From positions 1-55,680 of the forward strand of contig JALGSW010000046.1 in the NCBI GenBank assembly GCA_029821635.1: a stretch of 55,680 bases of DNA, given 5' to 3'. A model generated the notes under the pieces. That model worked only from the letters and a program-made list of their open reading frames with translations. It was not told the DNA's origin and searched no databases. This document shows, in pieces, positions 25,222 to 33,815 of this stretch (its first letter is position 1; each line of letters opens with the position of its first letter). The DNA is from Candidatus Zipacnadia bacterium (GTDB lineage Bacteria; Armatimonadota; Zipacnadia; Zipacnadales; UBA5352). The translations under genes were made by a program, and so were the position numbers.

Positions 25222-27153
25222 CTACTCGACCACGACCGCTCCGTGCACGTGCAGCTCCGGCACGGTCGCTTTCAGGATGCCATCCACGTACGTCCAGTCC
25301 GGCTTCCCGCCGCCCGGCTCCCACGTTACGCTCGCGGGCTCCTCGCTCAGCCGCAGGCGCAGCTCGATCGGCCCGACAGTCGGGATGTCCTCGACCGCGA
25401 GGTAGCTGTCCGCGCGCTGAGCGTTCGACAGGTTCAGCAGGTGCACGCACAGCCGCCCGTCGGCGCTGCGTCGCAGCGACAGCTCGACCTGCGGCGGCGC
25501 GTCCAGCTCGACCAGGGGCTCGGGCAGCAGTCGCGCGGTCAGCGCGCCGATCAGGCCCCGCGTCGCCGGGTGGTGTACCTTGCGGTAGTCCTCGCCGACC
25601 GGCCCCCACGCGGCGCCGATCATGCCCTCGCCGAGCGAGGCCGCCGTCGCCGCCGGGACGCCGTGGCGCGTCTCGTAGGTCGGGTAGCGCAGCGCGACCT
25701 CGTCGGCCTCAAGCTGCGTGACGGCCTGCCAGCGCCCGCAGGTGGCGCCCATGCTGAGCGGTGAGTCGAGGTGCGCGGTGGTCTCCTCCGCCGGCCCGTC
25801 GCAGCGTACGCCCAGCTCCTGCTCGAACATGCGCGCCACGTCCGGGCCGAGCAGCAGCAGGCTCCCGCCGCGGCGCGCGTAGTCCACGAGCGCCGCGCGC
25901 AGCTCGTCAGCGAGCACTGTGGCGTTGGGCACCGCGACCATCTCATACTCATCGATGCACTCAACGAGCCGCCAGCCCGCGAGCACGTCCACGGAGTAGT
26001 GCAGCGCCAGCAGCGCGTGCAGGCAGCCCTCGGTGTCATGGCGCTCGGGGCCGCCGGTGTGGAAGACGCGATCGCTGGCGCGCATCAGGTGGTCGGTCGG
26101 CAGCAGCAGCGCGACCTGCGGGACCGTCGTGCTGCCCTGACAGATCCCCTGGCGCGCGCGGCAGAAGTCGGCGACCTGCGCGGCGGTGTCGATGAAGTGC
26201 TTCGGGACGCGCCCGGCGCGCGTGGGCTGGTAGTAGTACTGGAACGCGCCGCCCTGCATCAACACCACGCCCGCCTCCTGTTGAAGCTGGAGCGCGGGCT
26301 TGTGCAGGCGCGCCTCCCAGTGGCGGTTGAAGCCCCACGCCATCAGGTCCCACGGGACGCCGATGCTCGCGAGGTAGCGGGCCTCCAGTCGCGCTCGCTC
26401 GCATGAGCTTGCGGGCGAGAAGTCGCCGGAGAGGTAGTCCAGCGCCACCTCCGGCTCGACCGGCGCGTAGGTCGAGTACATCCAGTTGCTCGTGATGTCG
26501 AGGTCGGGCTTCGTCTCATGCAGCGCATCGACCCAGTGCTTGAGGTAGCTGAGGAACTGCGCGCGGTGGAAGTCCTTCCAATCGGCCCACGCCTCGTCGT
26601 CGGGCCCGGCGGGAGGCTCGGCACCGGTCTGCTCGCGCCACGCCTCGACGGCCCTCGGCGACCGGTCGAGCGCCGTGCCCCAGCAGTCGCCATCGATCCA
26701 CATGCCGTCCACGTCGTACTTCGCGACGACCTCCCGCAGTTGCGGGATCATCAGCTCGTTCACGTAGTCACCGAAGGTGGAGGTCGCTCGCGGACTGGGC
26801 TCACCATCGGCCTCCATCGCCGCCCACTCCGGATGCTCCGCGATCGCCTTCTCATCGATCACGCCGGAGTAGTGGATCAGCAGCGCGACGCCCATCTCCG
26901 CGGTGACTTCGCGCAGGATCGCCAGCGAATCGCGCACCACGCCCGGCGAGGTCCAGCCGACCTCGGTCGGCCAGCAGGTGTATCCGGGGTGGCCCTTGCA
27001 GTCCCACTGCACCCAGTCGGGGCGCACACGCTCGATCAGCTCGCGGATGTTCTCCTCGGTGGTCTCGGCGCCAAGTTCCGTGTCGTCGGCGCTCGCGTGC
27101 AGGTCGAAGTGCAGCCCGAAGAACGCATCTTTGCGACGCAGCCTGTCGGCCAT
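25222..27153 (-). CDS. cytoplasmic glycosidase-like protein (alpha-L-fucosidase/GHL-type TIM barrel)
   Basis: 643 residues from the ATG at 27153 (GGAGGG 7 nt upstream). No signal peptide. The N-terminal ~330 residues read as a TIM barrel: FFGLHFDLHAS, RPDWVQWDCKGHPGY, GVALLIHYSGV, VDGMWIDGDCWG (a candidate catalytic Asp), LDITSNWMYS and FQYYYQPTRAG. Residues ~350-510 form an alpha/beta domain like the beta-galactosidase trimerisation domain (VPQVALLLPTDHLM, LVDYARRGGSLLLLGPDVARM). The end is a beta-sandwich. This plan matches uncharacterised GH29/GHL relatives. It heads the run of four genes to 20119, and is the only one there without export signals. Confidence 0.6.
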   Translation of the reverse strand: MADRLRRKDAFFGLHFDLHASADDTELGAETTEENIRELIERVRPDWVQWDCKGHPGYTCWPTEVGWTSPGVVRDSLAILREVTAEMGVALLIHYSGVIDEKAIAEHPEWAAMEADGEPSPRATSTFGDYVNELMIPQLREVVAKYDVDGMWIDGDCWGTALDRSPRAVEAWREQTGAEPPAGPDDEAWADWKDFHRAQFLSYLKHWVDALHETKPDLDITSNWMYSTYAPVEPEVALDYLSGDFSPASSCERARLEARYLASIGVPWDLMAWGFNRHWEARLHKPALQLQQEAGVVLMQGGAFQYYYQPTRAGRVPKHFIDTAAQVADFCRARQGICQGSTTVPQVALLLPTDHLMRASDRVFHTGGPERHDTEGCLHALLALHYSVDVLAGWRLVECIDEYEMVAVPNATVLADELRAALVDYARRGGSLLLLGPDVARMFEQELGVRCDGPAEETTAHLDSPLSMGATCGRWQAVTQLEADEVALRYPTYETRHGVPAATAASLGEGMIGAAWGPVGEDYRKVHHPATRGLIGALTARLLPEPLVELDAPPQVELSLRRSADGRLCVHLLNLSNAQRADSYLAVEDIPTVGPIELRLRLSEEPASVTWEPGGGKPDWTYVDGILKATVPELHVHGAVVVE

Positions 27154-27227
27154 TGGCGATCCCTCCAGCGTCGGCTGATACTCACTCAACGGAGCAATTC
27201 CGTCTCGGGGGCGCGAAGGCCTCCCTC

Positions 27228-27598
27228 GGAACGGCGCCTCACCCCTCCGGCCGTCTCGCGGGCGCTCGCCGGCCTCCTCCGCTCTCCGTTCCGGAGAGGG
27301 GTGACGGAATGCGTTGCCTCACCGGGAAAGCGCGTGGCTGTCCGCTGCCCCCTCCGGCACGGAGGGGGTGCCCGAGCGTCGTGTGCGAGGGCGGGGGAGG
27401 CGCCGTTCGGAGGGACGGAACGGCGCCTCACCCCTCCGGCCGTCTCGCGGGCGCTCGCCGGCCTCCCCCCCTCTCCGTTCCGGAGAGGGGTGACGGAATG
27501 CGTTGCCTCACCGGGAAAGCGCGTGGCTGTCCGCTGCCCCCTCCGGCACGGAGGGGGTGCCGAGCGTCGTTTGCGAGGGCGGGGGAGGCGCCGTCCGG
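27228..27598. repeat. 189-bp tandem duplication rich in GC palindromes
   Basis: Two near-identical copies lie head to tail: 27228-27416 and 27417-27598, offset by exactly 189 bp, differing by a few substitutions and a 1-bp deletion. Each holds two palindromes, CTCTCCGTTCCGGAGAG (27282-27298) and CCCCTCCGGCACGGAGGGG (27348-27367), and their copies. The block fills most of the 481-bp gap between two divergent genes (27153 minus; 27635 plus). No start of transcription is obvious. Reading frames through it are artefacts of repetition. Confidence 0.85.
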
Positions 27599-27634
27599 CA
27601 GGTCCCACGTGCCCCTGCCGCGAACCGCCAGCCC

Positions 27635-28447
27635 ATGCACGTCAGCGTCATCGTCAGCACATACAACCAGCCGGACTGGCTGGAGAAGGCCGTCTGGGGC
27701 TGGGACGCGCAGTCCGAGCGCGGCTTCGAACTGCTCGTGGCCGACGACGGCTCGGGGCCCGAGACCGCCGAGCGCATCGAGCGCCTCAGCGCCGAGACCG
27801 GCCTGACCATCCGCCACGTCTGGCAGGAGGATCAGGGCTTCCGCAAGAGCGCGATCCTCAACCGCGCGATTGGGGCCGCGGAGGGTGACTACCTCGTCTT
27901 CTCCGACGGCGACTGCATCCCGCGCGTTGATTTCCTCGCAACGCACATCCGCCTCGCGCGCGCGGGCCGCTACCTTTCAGGCGGCTACTTCAAGCTGCCG
28001 AGGGCGCTCAGCGAGGCGATCACCCGCGATGACGTGCGCGCCGGGCGGCCGTTCGACGTCGCGTGGCTGGACGCGCACGGGGTTGAGCGGACGAAGGCGC
28101 ACCTGCTGCTGACGGCCAGCCCGCTGTGGGCGACGCTGCTCAACCGCGTCAGCACCACGAGGCCCACCTGGAACGGGCACAACTCCTCCGGCTGGAAAGC
28201 CGACCTGGTGGCGGTGAACGGCTTCAACGAGGCGATGGGCTACGGGGGGCAGGACCGCGAGCTTGGCTACCGCCTCGCGAACAGCGGCGTGCGGCCGGTG
28301 CAGATCCGCTTCAGCACGGTCTGCGTGCACCTTGAGCACCCGCAGGGCTGGCGGACCGAGGAGGCCGTCGCCGCCAGCAGGGCGATCATCGACGAGACTC
28401 GCCGCACCGGGCGGACGTGGATCGCCGAGGGCATGCGGAGGGGCTGA
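27635..28447 (+). CDS. family 2 glycosyltransferase with GT7-like C-terminal domain
   Basis: 270 residues. MHVSVIVSTYNQPDWLEKAV opens the GT-A fold; LLVADDGSG and the DxD-like FSDGDC (~92-96) mark the nucleotide-sugar and metal sites. GGQDRELGYRLANSG (~205) matches the galactosyltransferase-type C-terminal motif, where Asp-Arg-Glu follows Gln. No transmembrane segment; likely a cytoplasmic enzyme building exopolysaccharide or lipid-linked sugar. The start is chosen by homology. No Shine-Dalgarno sequence is visible before the ATG at 27635, and a longer frame runs back into the tandem repeat, which I treat as non-coding. It stands alone. Confidence 0.85.
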   Translation: MHVSVIVSTYNQPDWLEKAVWGWDAQSERGFELLVADDGSGPETAERIERLSAETGLTIRHVWQEDQGFRKSAILNRAIGAAEGDYLVFSDGDCIPRVDFLATHIRLARAGRYLSGGYFKLPRALSEAITRDDVRAGRPFDVAWLDAHGVERTKAHLLLTASPLWATLLNRVSTTRPTWNGHNSSGWKADLVAVNGFNEAMGYGGQDRELGYRLANSGVRPVQIRFSTVCVHLEHPQGWRTEEAVAASRAIIDETRRTGRTWIAEGMRRG

Positions 28448-28486
28448 CCTCCCCCGGCCTCCCCGCCCGGGAGGGCGAGATCGGCC

Positions 28487-28509
28487 ACCCCCTCCGTTCC
28501 GGAGGGGGT
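28487..28509. repeat. GC-rich palindromic repeat between convergent genes
   Basis: ACCCCCTCCG (28487-28496) and CGGAGGGGGT (28500-28509) pair exactly around TTC. Same core (CCGTTCCGG) as in the 27228 tandem repeat. It lies between convergent stops at 28447 and 28538, so it could end transcription in both directions. Confidence 0.6.
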
Positions 28510-28537
28510 AACGGCGGTCACGGCATGCGGCGCGAGG

Positions 28538-31500
28538 TCACTGCACCTCGTCTCCCCACACCTGCACCTCGGCGATCGTGATGTACGTGCGGTTTTCCAT
28601 GCGGTGCAGCCGCAGGCGCAGCTTCTGCGCCTCGATCGCGAGGTCCTCGAACTCGTTCCAGCCATCCACCGGCTCGTCGATCACCGCGAGCGGTTCGTCG
28701 CTATCCGCCGGCAGCAGCTCGATCCGCGAGGTGCCGTGTGCGCGGCGGTTCGCGTCCAGGTTCACCTTCAGCCCCACGCGCTCGATGCGGTACGTGTCGC
28801 CGAAGTCGAAGAGCAGCTCGCCACTCTCGCGTCCCTGCCAGTACCCGTAGCTGCACGGCTTACGGCTGTAGTCGTAGCCATCGTCGCCATCGGTCAGCGA
28901 GCCCTGCGTGAAGGGGATCGGGCCCTCCACCTCGGCCTCGCCTGTCATCGGCGCGTCCGGCAGGTAGCTGCCGCCGGTGCGGATGATCATGCTCTCCGAC
29001 GGCTCGCGGCCCTCGTGACCGACGCCGTTCTCCGTGAGGAGCTTGCCAACCTCGCCGCGGTCTTCGAGCGCAAAGCCGTCGAAGCGCACGTCGCCGGTGC
29101 CGCGCGCGTTGACCAGCGTGATCGTGAGCACCTGGCGCGCGGTGGTCATGAAGCGCGCCTCGTACTGCGCCCAGCCGTCGCGCGTTTCGCCCGTGGGCGC
29201 CAGCCGCCCGCTGCTGCGCGAGTCATCGTCGTAGCTGCGCAGCGAGTAGCTCATGCTCGGGTTCATCGTCTCATCGGCGCGCAGCCACCCGGTCAGTCGC
29301 CAGCGATGGCCGCCCGGAAGTGCGGTCTGCCCGGACACGGAGATGTGCCGCAGGCGGTTGTCGGAGTGGATGCGCAGGCAACGCTCGCCCTCGACCGCAT
29401 CCGGGTCTACGAAGTAGCCCACGTTCACGATCGGGTCCTGATAGAAGTCCTGTCCCGGGACCTTCTTCACGCCCCAGTGCCGGAAGCCGTCCTCGAAGCC
29501 GCCGTTGGTCAGTTCGCGCGGGTACTGCCCCCAGGAGAACTCGCGGGCGCGCTCGAACGCCTCGCGCTCCTCCGCCGGACCGAAGCCGGCGGCCTTCGCC
29601 TGCCGGAGGAACGCGGTGATGAACGAGGTCGCGGAGGCGTCGGAGCTTCCGCGCTGGTTCAGCAGGTTGTGCGCGAGCACGTCCATCCCCAGGCGCAGCC
29701 AGGCCTCATCGCCGGTCAGCTCATACGCGTAGCCGATCGCGGGGAAGACCACCGAGCCCCGGCCCAGCGCGTAGCCGCCGATCTCCTCCGCGCGCTTGTC
29801 CTCGGAGATTTGCTCGTCCGGGTAGTAGTTGAACGCCATCTTCCCCTTCTTGTCCACGTTGAGCGACAGGTCCAGCTCGCGCAGGAAGGTGTCGCGCAGC
29901 TCATCCCCGCCCACGTTCTGATGCAGCTTCGCCATCGCGAGACAGCCGTACCAGGTGAAGGCGCTGCCCGCCTGGTAACGGTTGTGATACCACGATCCGT
30001 TCTCGGCCCCGCAGACGCTCTCGTCAGCGATCTGCCGCTCGCCCAGCACGCGGATGTGCGCCATCGCCGCGTCGAGGTGGCGCGCGTCGCCGGTCACCTG
30101 GTAGATGTCCACGAGGTTGTCGATCGCGCGCGTCCAGTCGCGACCGGTAGTGAAGCCCGGCTCCTTGCTCAGCAGCCGCTCGCCGACCTCGTTGAGCACC
30201 GCCAGCGCGCGGGTGTCGCCCGTCAGCAGGTAGAGGTCGCGCAGGCCCTGAATCCACGAGTGCGACCAGCCCTCACCCGACGCGGTGTGCTGGCTGCAGT
30301 GCGTGTGGCAGTAGCCGAAGCGGTGGTCGATGTCCACGTCGCGGTAGTGCTCGGCGGCCAGCCGCGCGGCGTCGAAGTGCGGGCGCGAGATCGTGCGGAA
30401 GAAGTGCAGGAATATCTCATGATCGGCCATGGTCTCGAGGTTCGACCAGCCGCCATCGCCGGGCGCGTCGCCGTAGTCGAAGAGCCCGTAGAGATTGCGG
30501 CGGACCTTCTGTGCGTCCGCGAAGCGCCCGAGTGTCTCGAGGTTGCCCAGCGTGGCCTCGAAGATCGGGAAGGTCTCCGGGTCGGGCGTCATGAGGAAGT
30601 TAAAGACGCCCGTGGAGCAGATCCACTCGGCGTTCGGCGTCAGCAGCGGCAGGTCCCCGGTGCGGAACGCCTGCGGTGTACCCTGCGCGTCGGCGTCCAC
30701 AATCAGATCGACCGTCCGCGCCATGCCCTGGCTCATGACGAAGCCGCCGGCTTCCGGCGGCCACGCCCACGCGGTCAGCGCATCCTGCGTACAGGTGAAG
30801 CCGCTCGGGCGGTTCTCGGCGAAGTCGCGCATGGCGACGGCCATGCCCGATGCGCCTGAGGGCACCGCGACCGCGCCGACCGGCCTCGCGCCGGCCGGCT
30901 CCGCGCCCTCGGCGACGCCGTAGAAGGTCGGCTCAACGCGTTGGGGGCCGAGGCCCCAGGCGATCTCGCCCGCCCCGCGCAGGGGCGTGCTGCCGTCGGC
31001 GGTCATGATGAGCACCGGCGCGGCGCCCTCGCGCGGGAGGCGCAGCCCGAAGCCCTTGAGCACGGTGCGGGCCTCTTCGTTGACGAAGCTCGTGCTCACC
31101 AGCGCCTTGGGCGAGCCGGCGAAGGTCGTCACGCGCTGCTCGACCATCAGCGGGCCGACCTGCCGGCGCGTCGCTCTGACGCGCACCAGCGGCCCGTCGC
31201 GCTCGACGGTGGTCCACTGCATCTCAGGCGCGGCCTCGGCCTCGGAGCCGTCCAGCCCCACCACGACCGGCAGCAGCGTCGGCGGCTCGGGCATCGCCAC
31301 CGCCTCGATCGCCATCCGCGCCACGTCCGGCCCGTAGGCAATCCGCAGGTCGCCCGGCGCATCAGAGGGCACGGTCACGAGCAGCGTCAGGATCGAGCCG
31401 TCGCCATGCCAGCGCGAGAGCACGTCGAGCTGCGCCTGCACGGGGTTACCGGCAGCGTCCTCGACCCGCGCGTGCTCGCGGCGGAAGAGCGTGCCCTTCG

Positions 31501-32188
31501 GCAGCGGCACCCCGCCCCACGCGCAGGGCAGCAGCGGCTCCGCGCCCTCGGGCAGGCTCAGCGTCAGATCGATCGCGCCCGCCTGATCCGCGCCATCGCC
31601 CTCGTAGGCCTGGAGCGGCCCGAGGTCGATCGGCTCATGCGCCACGGGTGTCGGGTCCTCGACGTTCTCGTTCGGGGCGCCGCCGGCGCAGCGGATGGAG
31701 AAGTCATCCGCGAACACGGGCACATCGCCCGCGGGAGCGACCGCCAGCTCGAACGGCCCGCCGCGATCGGGCGCGACAGACAGCTCGATCGTCTGCCACT
31801 GCGTCCCGACGTCCACCGTCTGCGTCTCGCTCGCGCGGTTCCAGCGGTCGAACCACGTCAGCCGCACGGTCGCCTGCGTCGGCGCGTCCGCGCGCAGCTT
31901 CACCGAGCCCGTGATCGGGCTGCCGGAGCCCTCGCCGCCGAGGACGAACTCGCTGGCGGGCGTCGCTCCGACGATGCAGACATCGCCGTTCGCGGCGTTC
32001 CCGTGCGAGACGGTCCAGCCATCGGCGCTTGCTGGCTCGCCGGCGCGCGGCCAGACGCCCCACGCGGCGTCGTCCTGCCCGCAGCCTGCCATGTACTCCA
32101 GGCCGCCTGCGGGCAGCGCCTCGTGGCCCTGCGCGCTGGCGAGGGCGGCGGTTGCGAAGATCGCGATGAGTACGAGTGCGTTCGTCAT
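28538..32188 (-). CDS. secreted PcRGLX/YetA-like polysaccharide lyase-type protein with discoidin-like end
   Basis: 1216 residues from the ATG at 32188 (GGGAG 7 nt upstream). Signal peptide MTNALVLIAIFATAALASA. After a binding-like domain (~25-190), LPCAWGGVPLPKGTLF followed by VQAQLDVLSRWHGDGSI is the RIFT-barrel signature of PcRGLX/YetA-like exo-rhamnogalacturonan lyases. A second beta region and an alpha/alpha barrel (~590-840, with FGYCHTHCSQHTASGEGWSHSW) follow as in that family. The last ~300 residues hold a carbohydrate-binding domain and an F5/8-like domain (LLFDFGDTYRIERVGLKVN). It would act on pectic or similar acidic chains outside the cell; activity is by family likeness. It diverges from the 32347-35603 pair of barrel enzymes. 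Confidence 0.65.
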   Translation of the reverse strand: MTNALVLIAIFATAALASAQGHEALPAGGLEYMAGCGQDDAAWGVWPRAGEPASADGWTVSHGNAANGDVCIVGATPASEFVLGGEGSGSPITGSVKLRADAPTQATVRLTWFDRWNRASETQTVDVGTQWQTIELSVAPDRGGPFELAVAPAGDVPVFADDFSIRCAGGAPNENVEDPTPVAHEPIDLGPLQAYEGDGADQAGAIDLTLSLPEGAEPLLPCAWGGVPLPKGTLFRREHARVEDAAGNPVQAQLDVLSRWHGDGSILTLLVTVPSDAPGDLRIAYGPDVARMAIEAVAMPEPPTLLPVVVGLDGSEAEAAPEMQWTTVERDGPLVRVRATRRQVGPLMVEQRVTTFAGSPKALVSTSFVNEEARTVLKGFGLRLPREGAAPVLIMTADGSTPLRGAGEIAWGLGPQRVEPTFYGVAEGAEPAGARPVGAVAVPSGASGMAVAMRDFAENRPSGFTCTQDALTAWAWPPEAGGFVMSQGMARTVDLIVDADAQGTPQAFRTGDLPLLTPNAEWICSTGVFNFLMTPDPETFPIFEATLGNLETLGRFADAQKVRRNLYGLFDYGDAPGDGGWSNLETMADHEIFLHFFRTISRPHFDAARLAAEHYRDVDIDHRFGYCHTHCSQHTASGEGWSHSWIQGLRDLYLLTGDTRALAVLNEVGERLLSKEPGFTTGRDWTRAIDNLVDIYQVTGDARHLDAAMAHIRVLGERQIADESVCGAENGSWYHNRYQAGSAFTWYGCLAMAKLHQNVGGDELRDTFLRELDLSLNVDKKGKMAFNYYPDEQISEDKRAEEIGGYALGRGSVVFPAIGYAYELTGDEAWLRLGMDVLAHNLLNQRGSSDASATSFITAFLRQAKAAGFGPAEEREAFERAREFSWGQYPRELTNGGFEDGFRHWGVKKVPGQDFYQDPIVNVGYFVDPDAVEGERCLRIHSDNRLRHISVSGQTALPGGHRWRLTGWLRADETMNPSMSYSLRSYDDDSRSSGRLAPTGETRDGWAQYEARFMTTARQVLTITLVNARGTGDVRFDGFALEDRGEVGKLLTENGVGHEGREPSESMIIRTGGSYLPDAPMTGEAEVEGPIPFTQGSLTDGDDGYDYSRKPCSYGYWQGRESGELLFDFGDTYRIERVGLKVNLDANRRAHGTSRIELLPADSDEPLAVIDEPVDGWNEFEDLAIEAQKLRLRLHRMENRTYITIAEVQVWGDEVQ

Positions 32189-32346
32189 GGATGAGCTCCC
32201 TGCGTCCGTAGTGAGGCCGATGCGTAGAGCCTTTTCGCCGCCGCCAACGCGCGCTCCTGCAGCCGAAGGAGGCGGGCGAGCGACGCGTCGCGAACGCACC
32301 TCTCCGGCAGGCCTGCCTGAGGGGGGCATGAAGGGAGCCCAAGCCG

Positions 32347-33792
32347 ATGACTGAGCGAGTCGATGCGGTGCGGACCTTCGCCGATGGATTGATCGAGTTC
32401 GGACGCGACCACTACGGTCCGAGGCACACGCCGCTGTTCGTCAGCCAGCTCGATCTCGAGACGCGTGAGATCCCGCGCGACTGCGGCGGCCTGTACTGCA
32501 GCGCGAGCCGCGGCGGGGCGGGCGCCACGACCAGCAACCTGCAGTTCGACGCGGGCCTGCTGCGCATGCTCTACGCGCTCACCGAGGTCACGGGGGCGCC
32601 GCAGTACGCCGCAGCCGCCGACGACTACCTCGCGCACTTCCTGACCGAGCTTCCCGATGAAGTTGGGAACTTCCCCTGGGGCGACCACCGCGGCTATGAC
32701 GTGCTCGCCGATGAGCCGATCGACGCGATGGACGAGTTCAAGGTCACGTGGCTGCCGTGGGAGCGGCTCTGGGCGATCGACGCCGACGCGTGCCGGGCGC
32801 AATTCGATGCGCTGAAGCTCCATCTGATCGACGAGTCGCGCTCGTGGGCCTTCAACCGGCACTACCCGCCCGGTGACGTGCCGCACTCAATGTGCTCCTC
32901 CGGCGGCGCGTGGATTGCCGCATGGGCCTTCGCGTACGCGCAGACCGGCGAGCAGCACTACCTCGACTGGGCCGAGAGCCTGCGCGACTACCTGTGGAGC
33001 CGCCGCGATCCGGGCACCGATCTGCTCGCCGCACACCCCGACGACGCGCTCTTCGACTGCAGCGGGCTGAAGGGCCGTCCGGCCCGCACGGAATACATGG
33101 GCTCGTGGTGCTGGTACGCCTGCAACCTCCTGCAGGCCGACGGGCAGCTCGGCGAGGTCGCAGGCTCCGAGTTCCGCCGCCAGGCCATCGCGTACATGCA
33201 CGCCTTCACCGACCGCGCGGACATCACCGACGACGGCGCCTTCCACGCCAGCTTCGACCTCGCGACCGGCGCGCCGCTGTTCGGCCGCATCGAAGAGCCC
33301 TGGCGCTACCTGCCCGCCTACTGCGATGGTGAAGCCCCCAGTGGCATCATCGGCCTGCGCGCCCTCGCCGCGCTGGCCTTCGGTTACCTGCGCACCGGAG
33401 ATGAGGCGCTGCGCGAGGCCTTCGACCGTCTGGTGCCGGGCCTGCGGCTGCAGGCATTTGCGCGTACCTCGACGCCTCTCGACATCCCCGCGGGCATGAT
33501 CGCGATGGCGATCTGCGCCTTCCTCAATATGTACCAGGTGACGGGCGAGAGGCCCTACCGCGACTGGGGGGAGCTGCTGGCGACCTACGCTCTGCAGCAC
33601 TATGTGCACGACGGCTTCTTCGTGACGGGGGTGCCGGCGGTCGCGCGCTACCGCGAGCCCGTGCTGGACGGCTGGCGGACGTACTCCAACCGCGGGGGCA
33701 GCGCGGAGCTGGCGCTGGCGATCCTGCGGCTTGAGCTGGCCTCATTCGGCGGCGATGACCCGTCGGATGACAACCCGATCTGCTACTTCTGA
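32347..33792 (+). CDS. alpha/alpha-barrel enzyme, possibly pectate-lyase-like
   Basis: 481 residues; the ATG has GGGAG 9 nt upstream. No signal peptide. Helix-rich repeats of ~50 residues with paired aromatic residues (for example AGLLRMLYALTEVTG, AWAFAYAQTGEQHYL, LAFGYLRTGDEAL) form a toroid like those of GH88/GH105/GH127 and PL10-type enzymes. DHYGPRHTPLFVSQLD near the N-terminus recurs in proteins annotated as pectate lyases in Planctomycetota-type genomes; I know it only by resemblance. It ends 23 bp before the GH127 gene, so the two form an operon likely working on the same oligosaccharide in the cytoplasm. Confidence 0.5.
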   Translation: MTERVDAVRTFADGLIEFGRDHYGPRHTPLFVSQLDLETREIPRDCGGLYCSASRGGAGATTSNLQFDAGLLRMLYALTEVTGAPQYAAAADDYLAHFLTELPDEVGNFPWGDHRGYDVLADEPIDAMDEFKVTWLPWERLWAIDADACRAQFDALKLHLIDESRSWAFNRHYPPGDVPHSMCSSGGAWIAAWAFAYAQTGEQHYLDWAESLRDYLWSRRDPGTDLLAAHPDDALFDCSGLKGRPARTEYMGSWCWYACNLLQADGQLGEVAGSEFRRQAIAYMHAFTDRADITDDGAFHASFDLATGAPLFGRIEEPWRYLPAYCDGEAPSGIIGLRALAALAFGYLRTGDEALREAFDRLVPGLRLQAFARTSTPLDIPAGMIAMAICAFLNMYQVTGERPYRDWGELLATYALQHYVHDGFFVTGVPAVARYREPVLDGWRTYSNRGGSAELALAILRLELASFGGDDPSDDNPICYF

Positions 33793-33815
33793 GCGCTCTG
33801 TCCGAGGTGACGACC

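Noticed and set aside
27228-27598. CRISPR array
   Set aside because: Only two long units with no spacer diversity; the unit is a plain tandem duplication.
27153-27806. 217-residue frame through the tandem repeat
   Set aside because: It reads the same repeat twice and then enters the GT2 gene out of frame.
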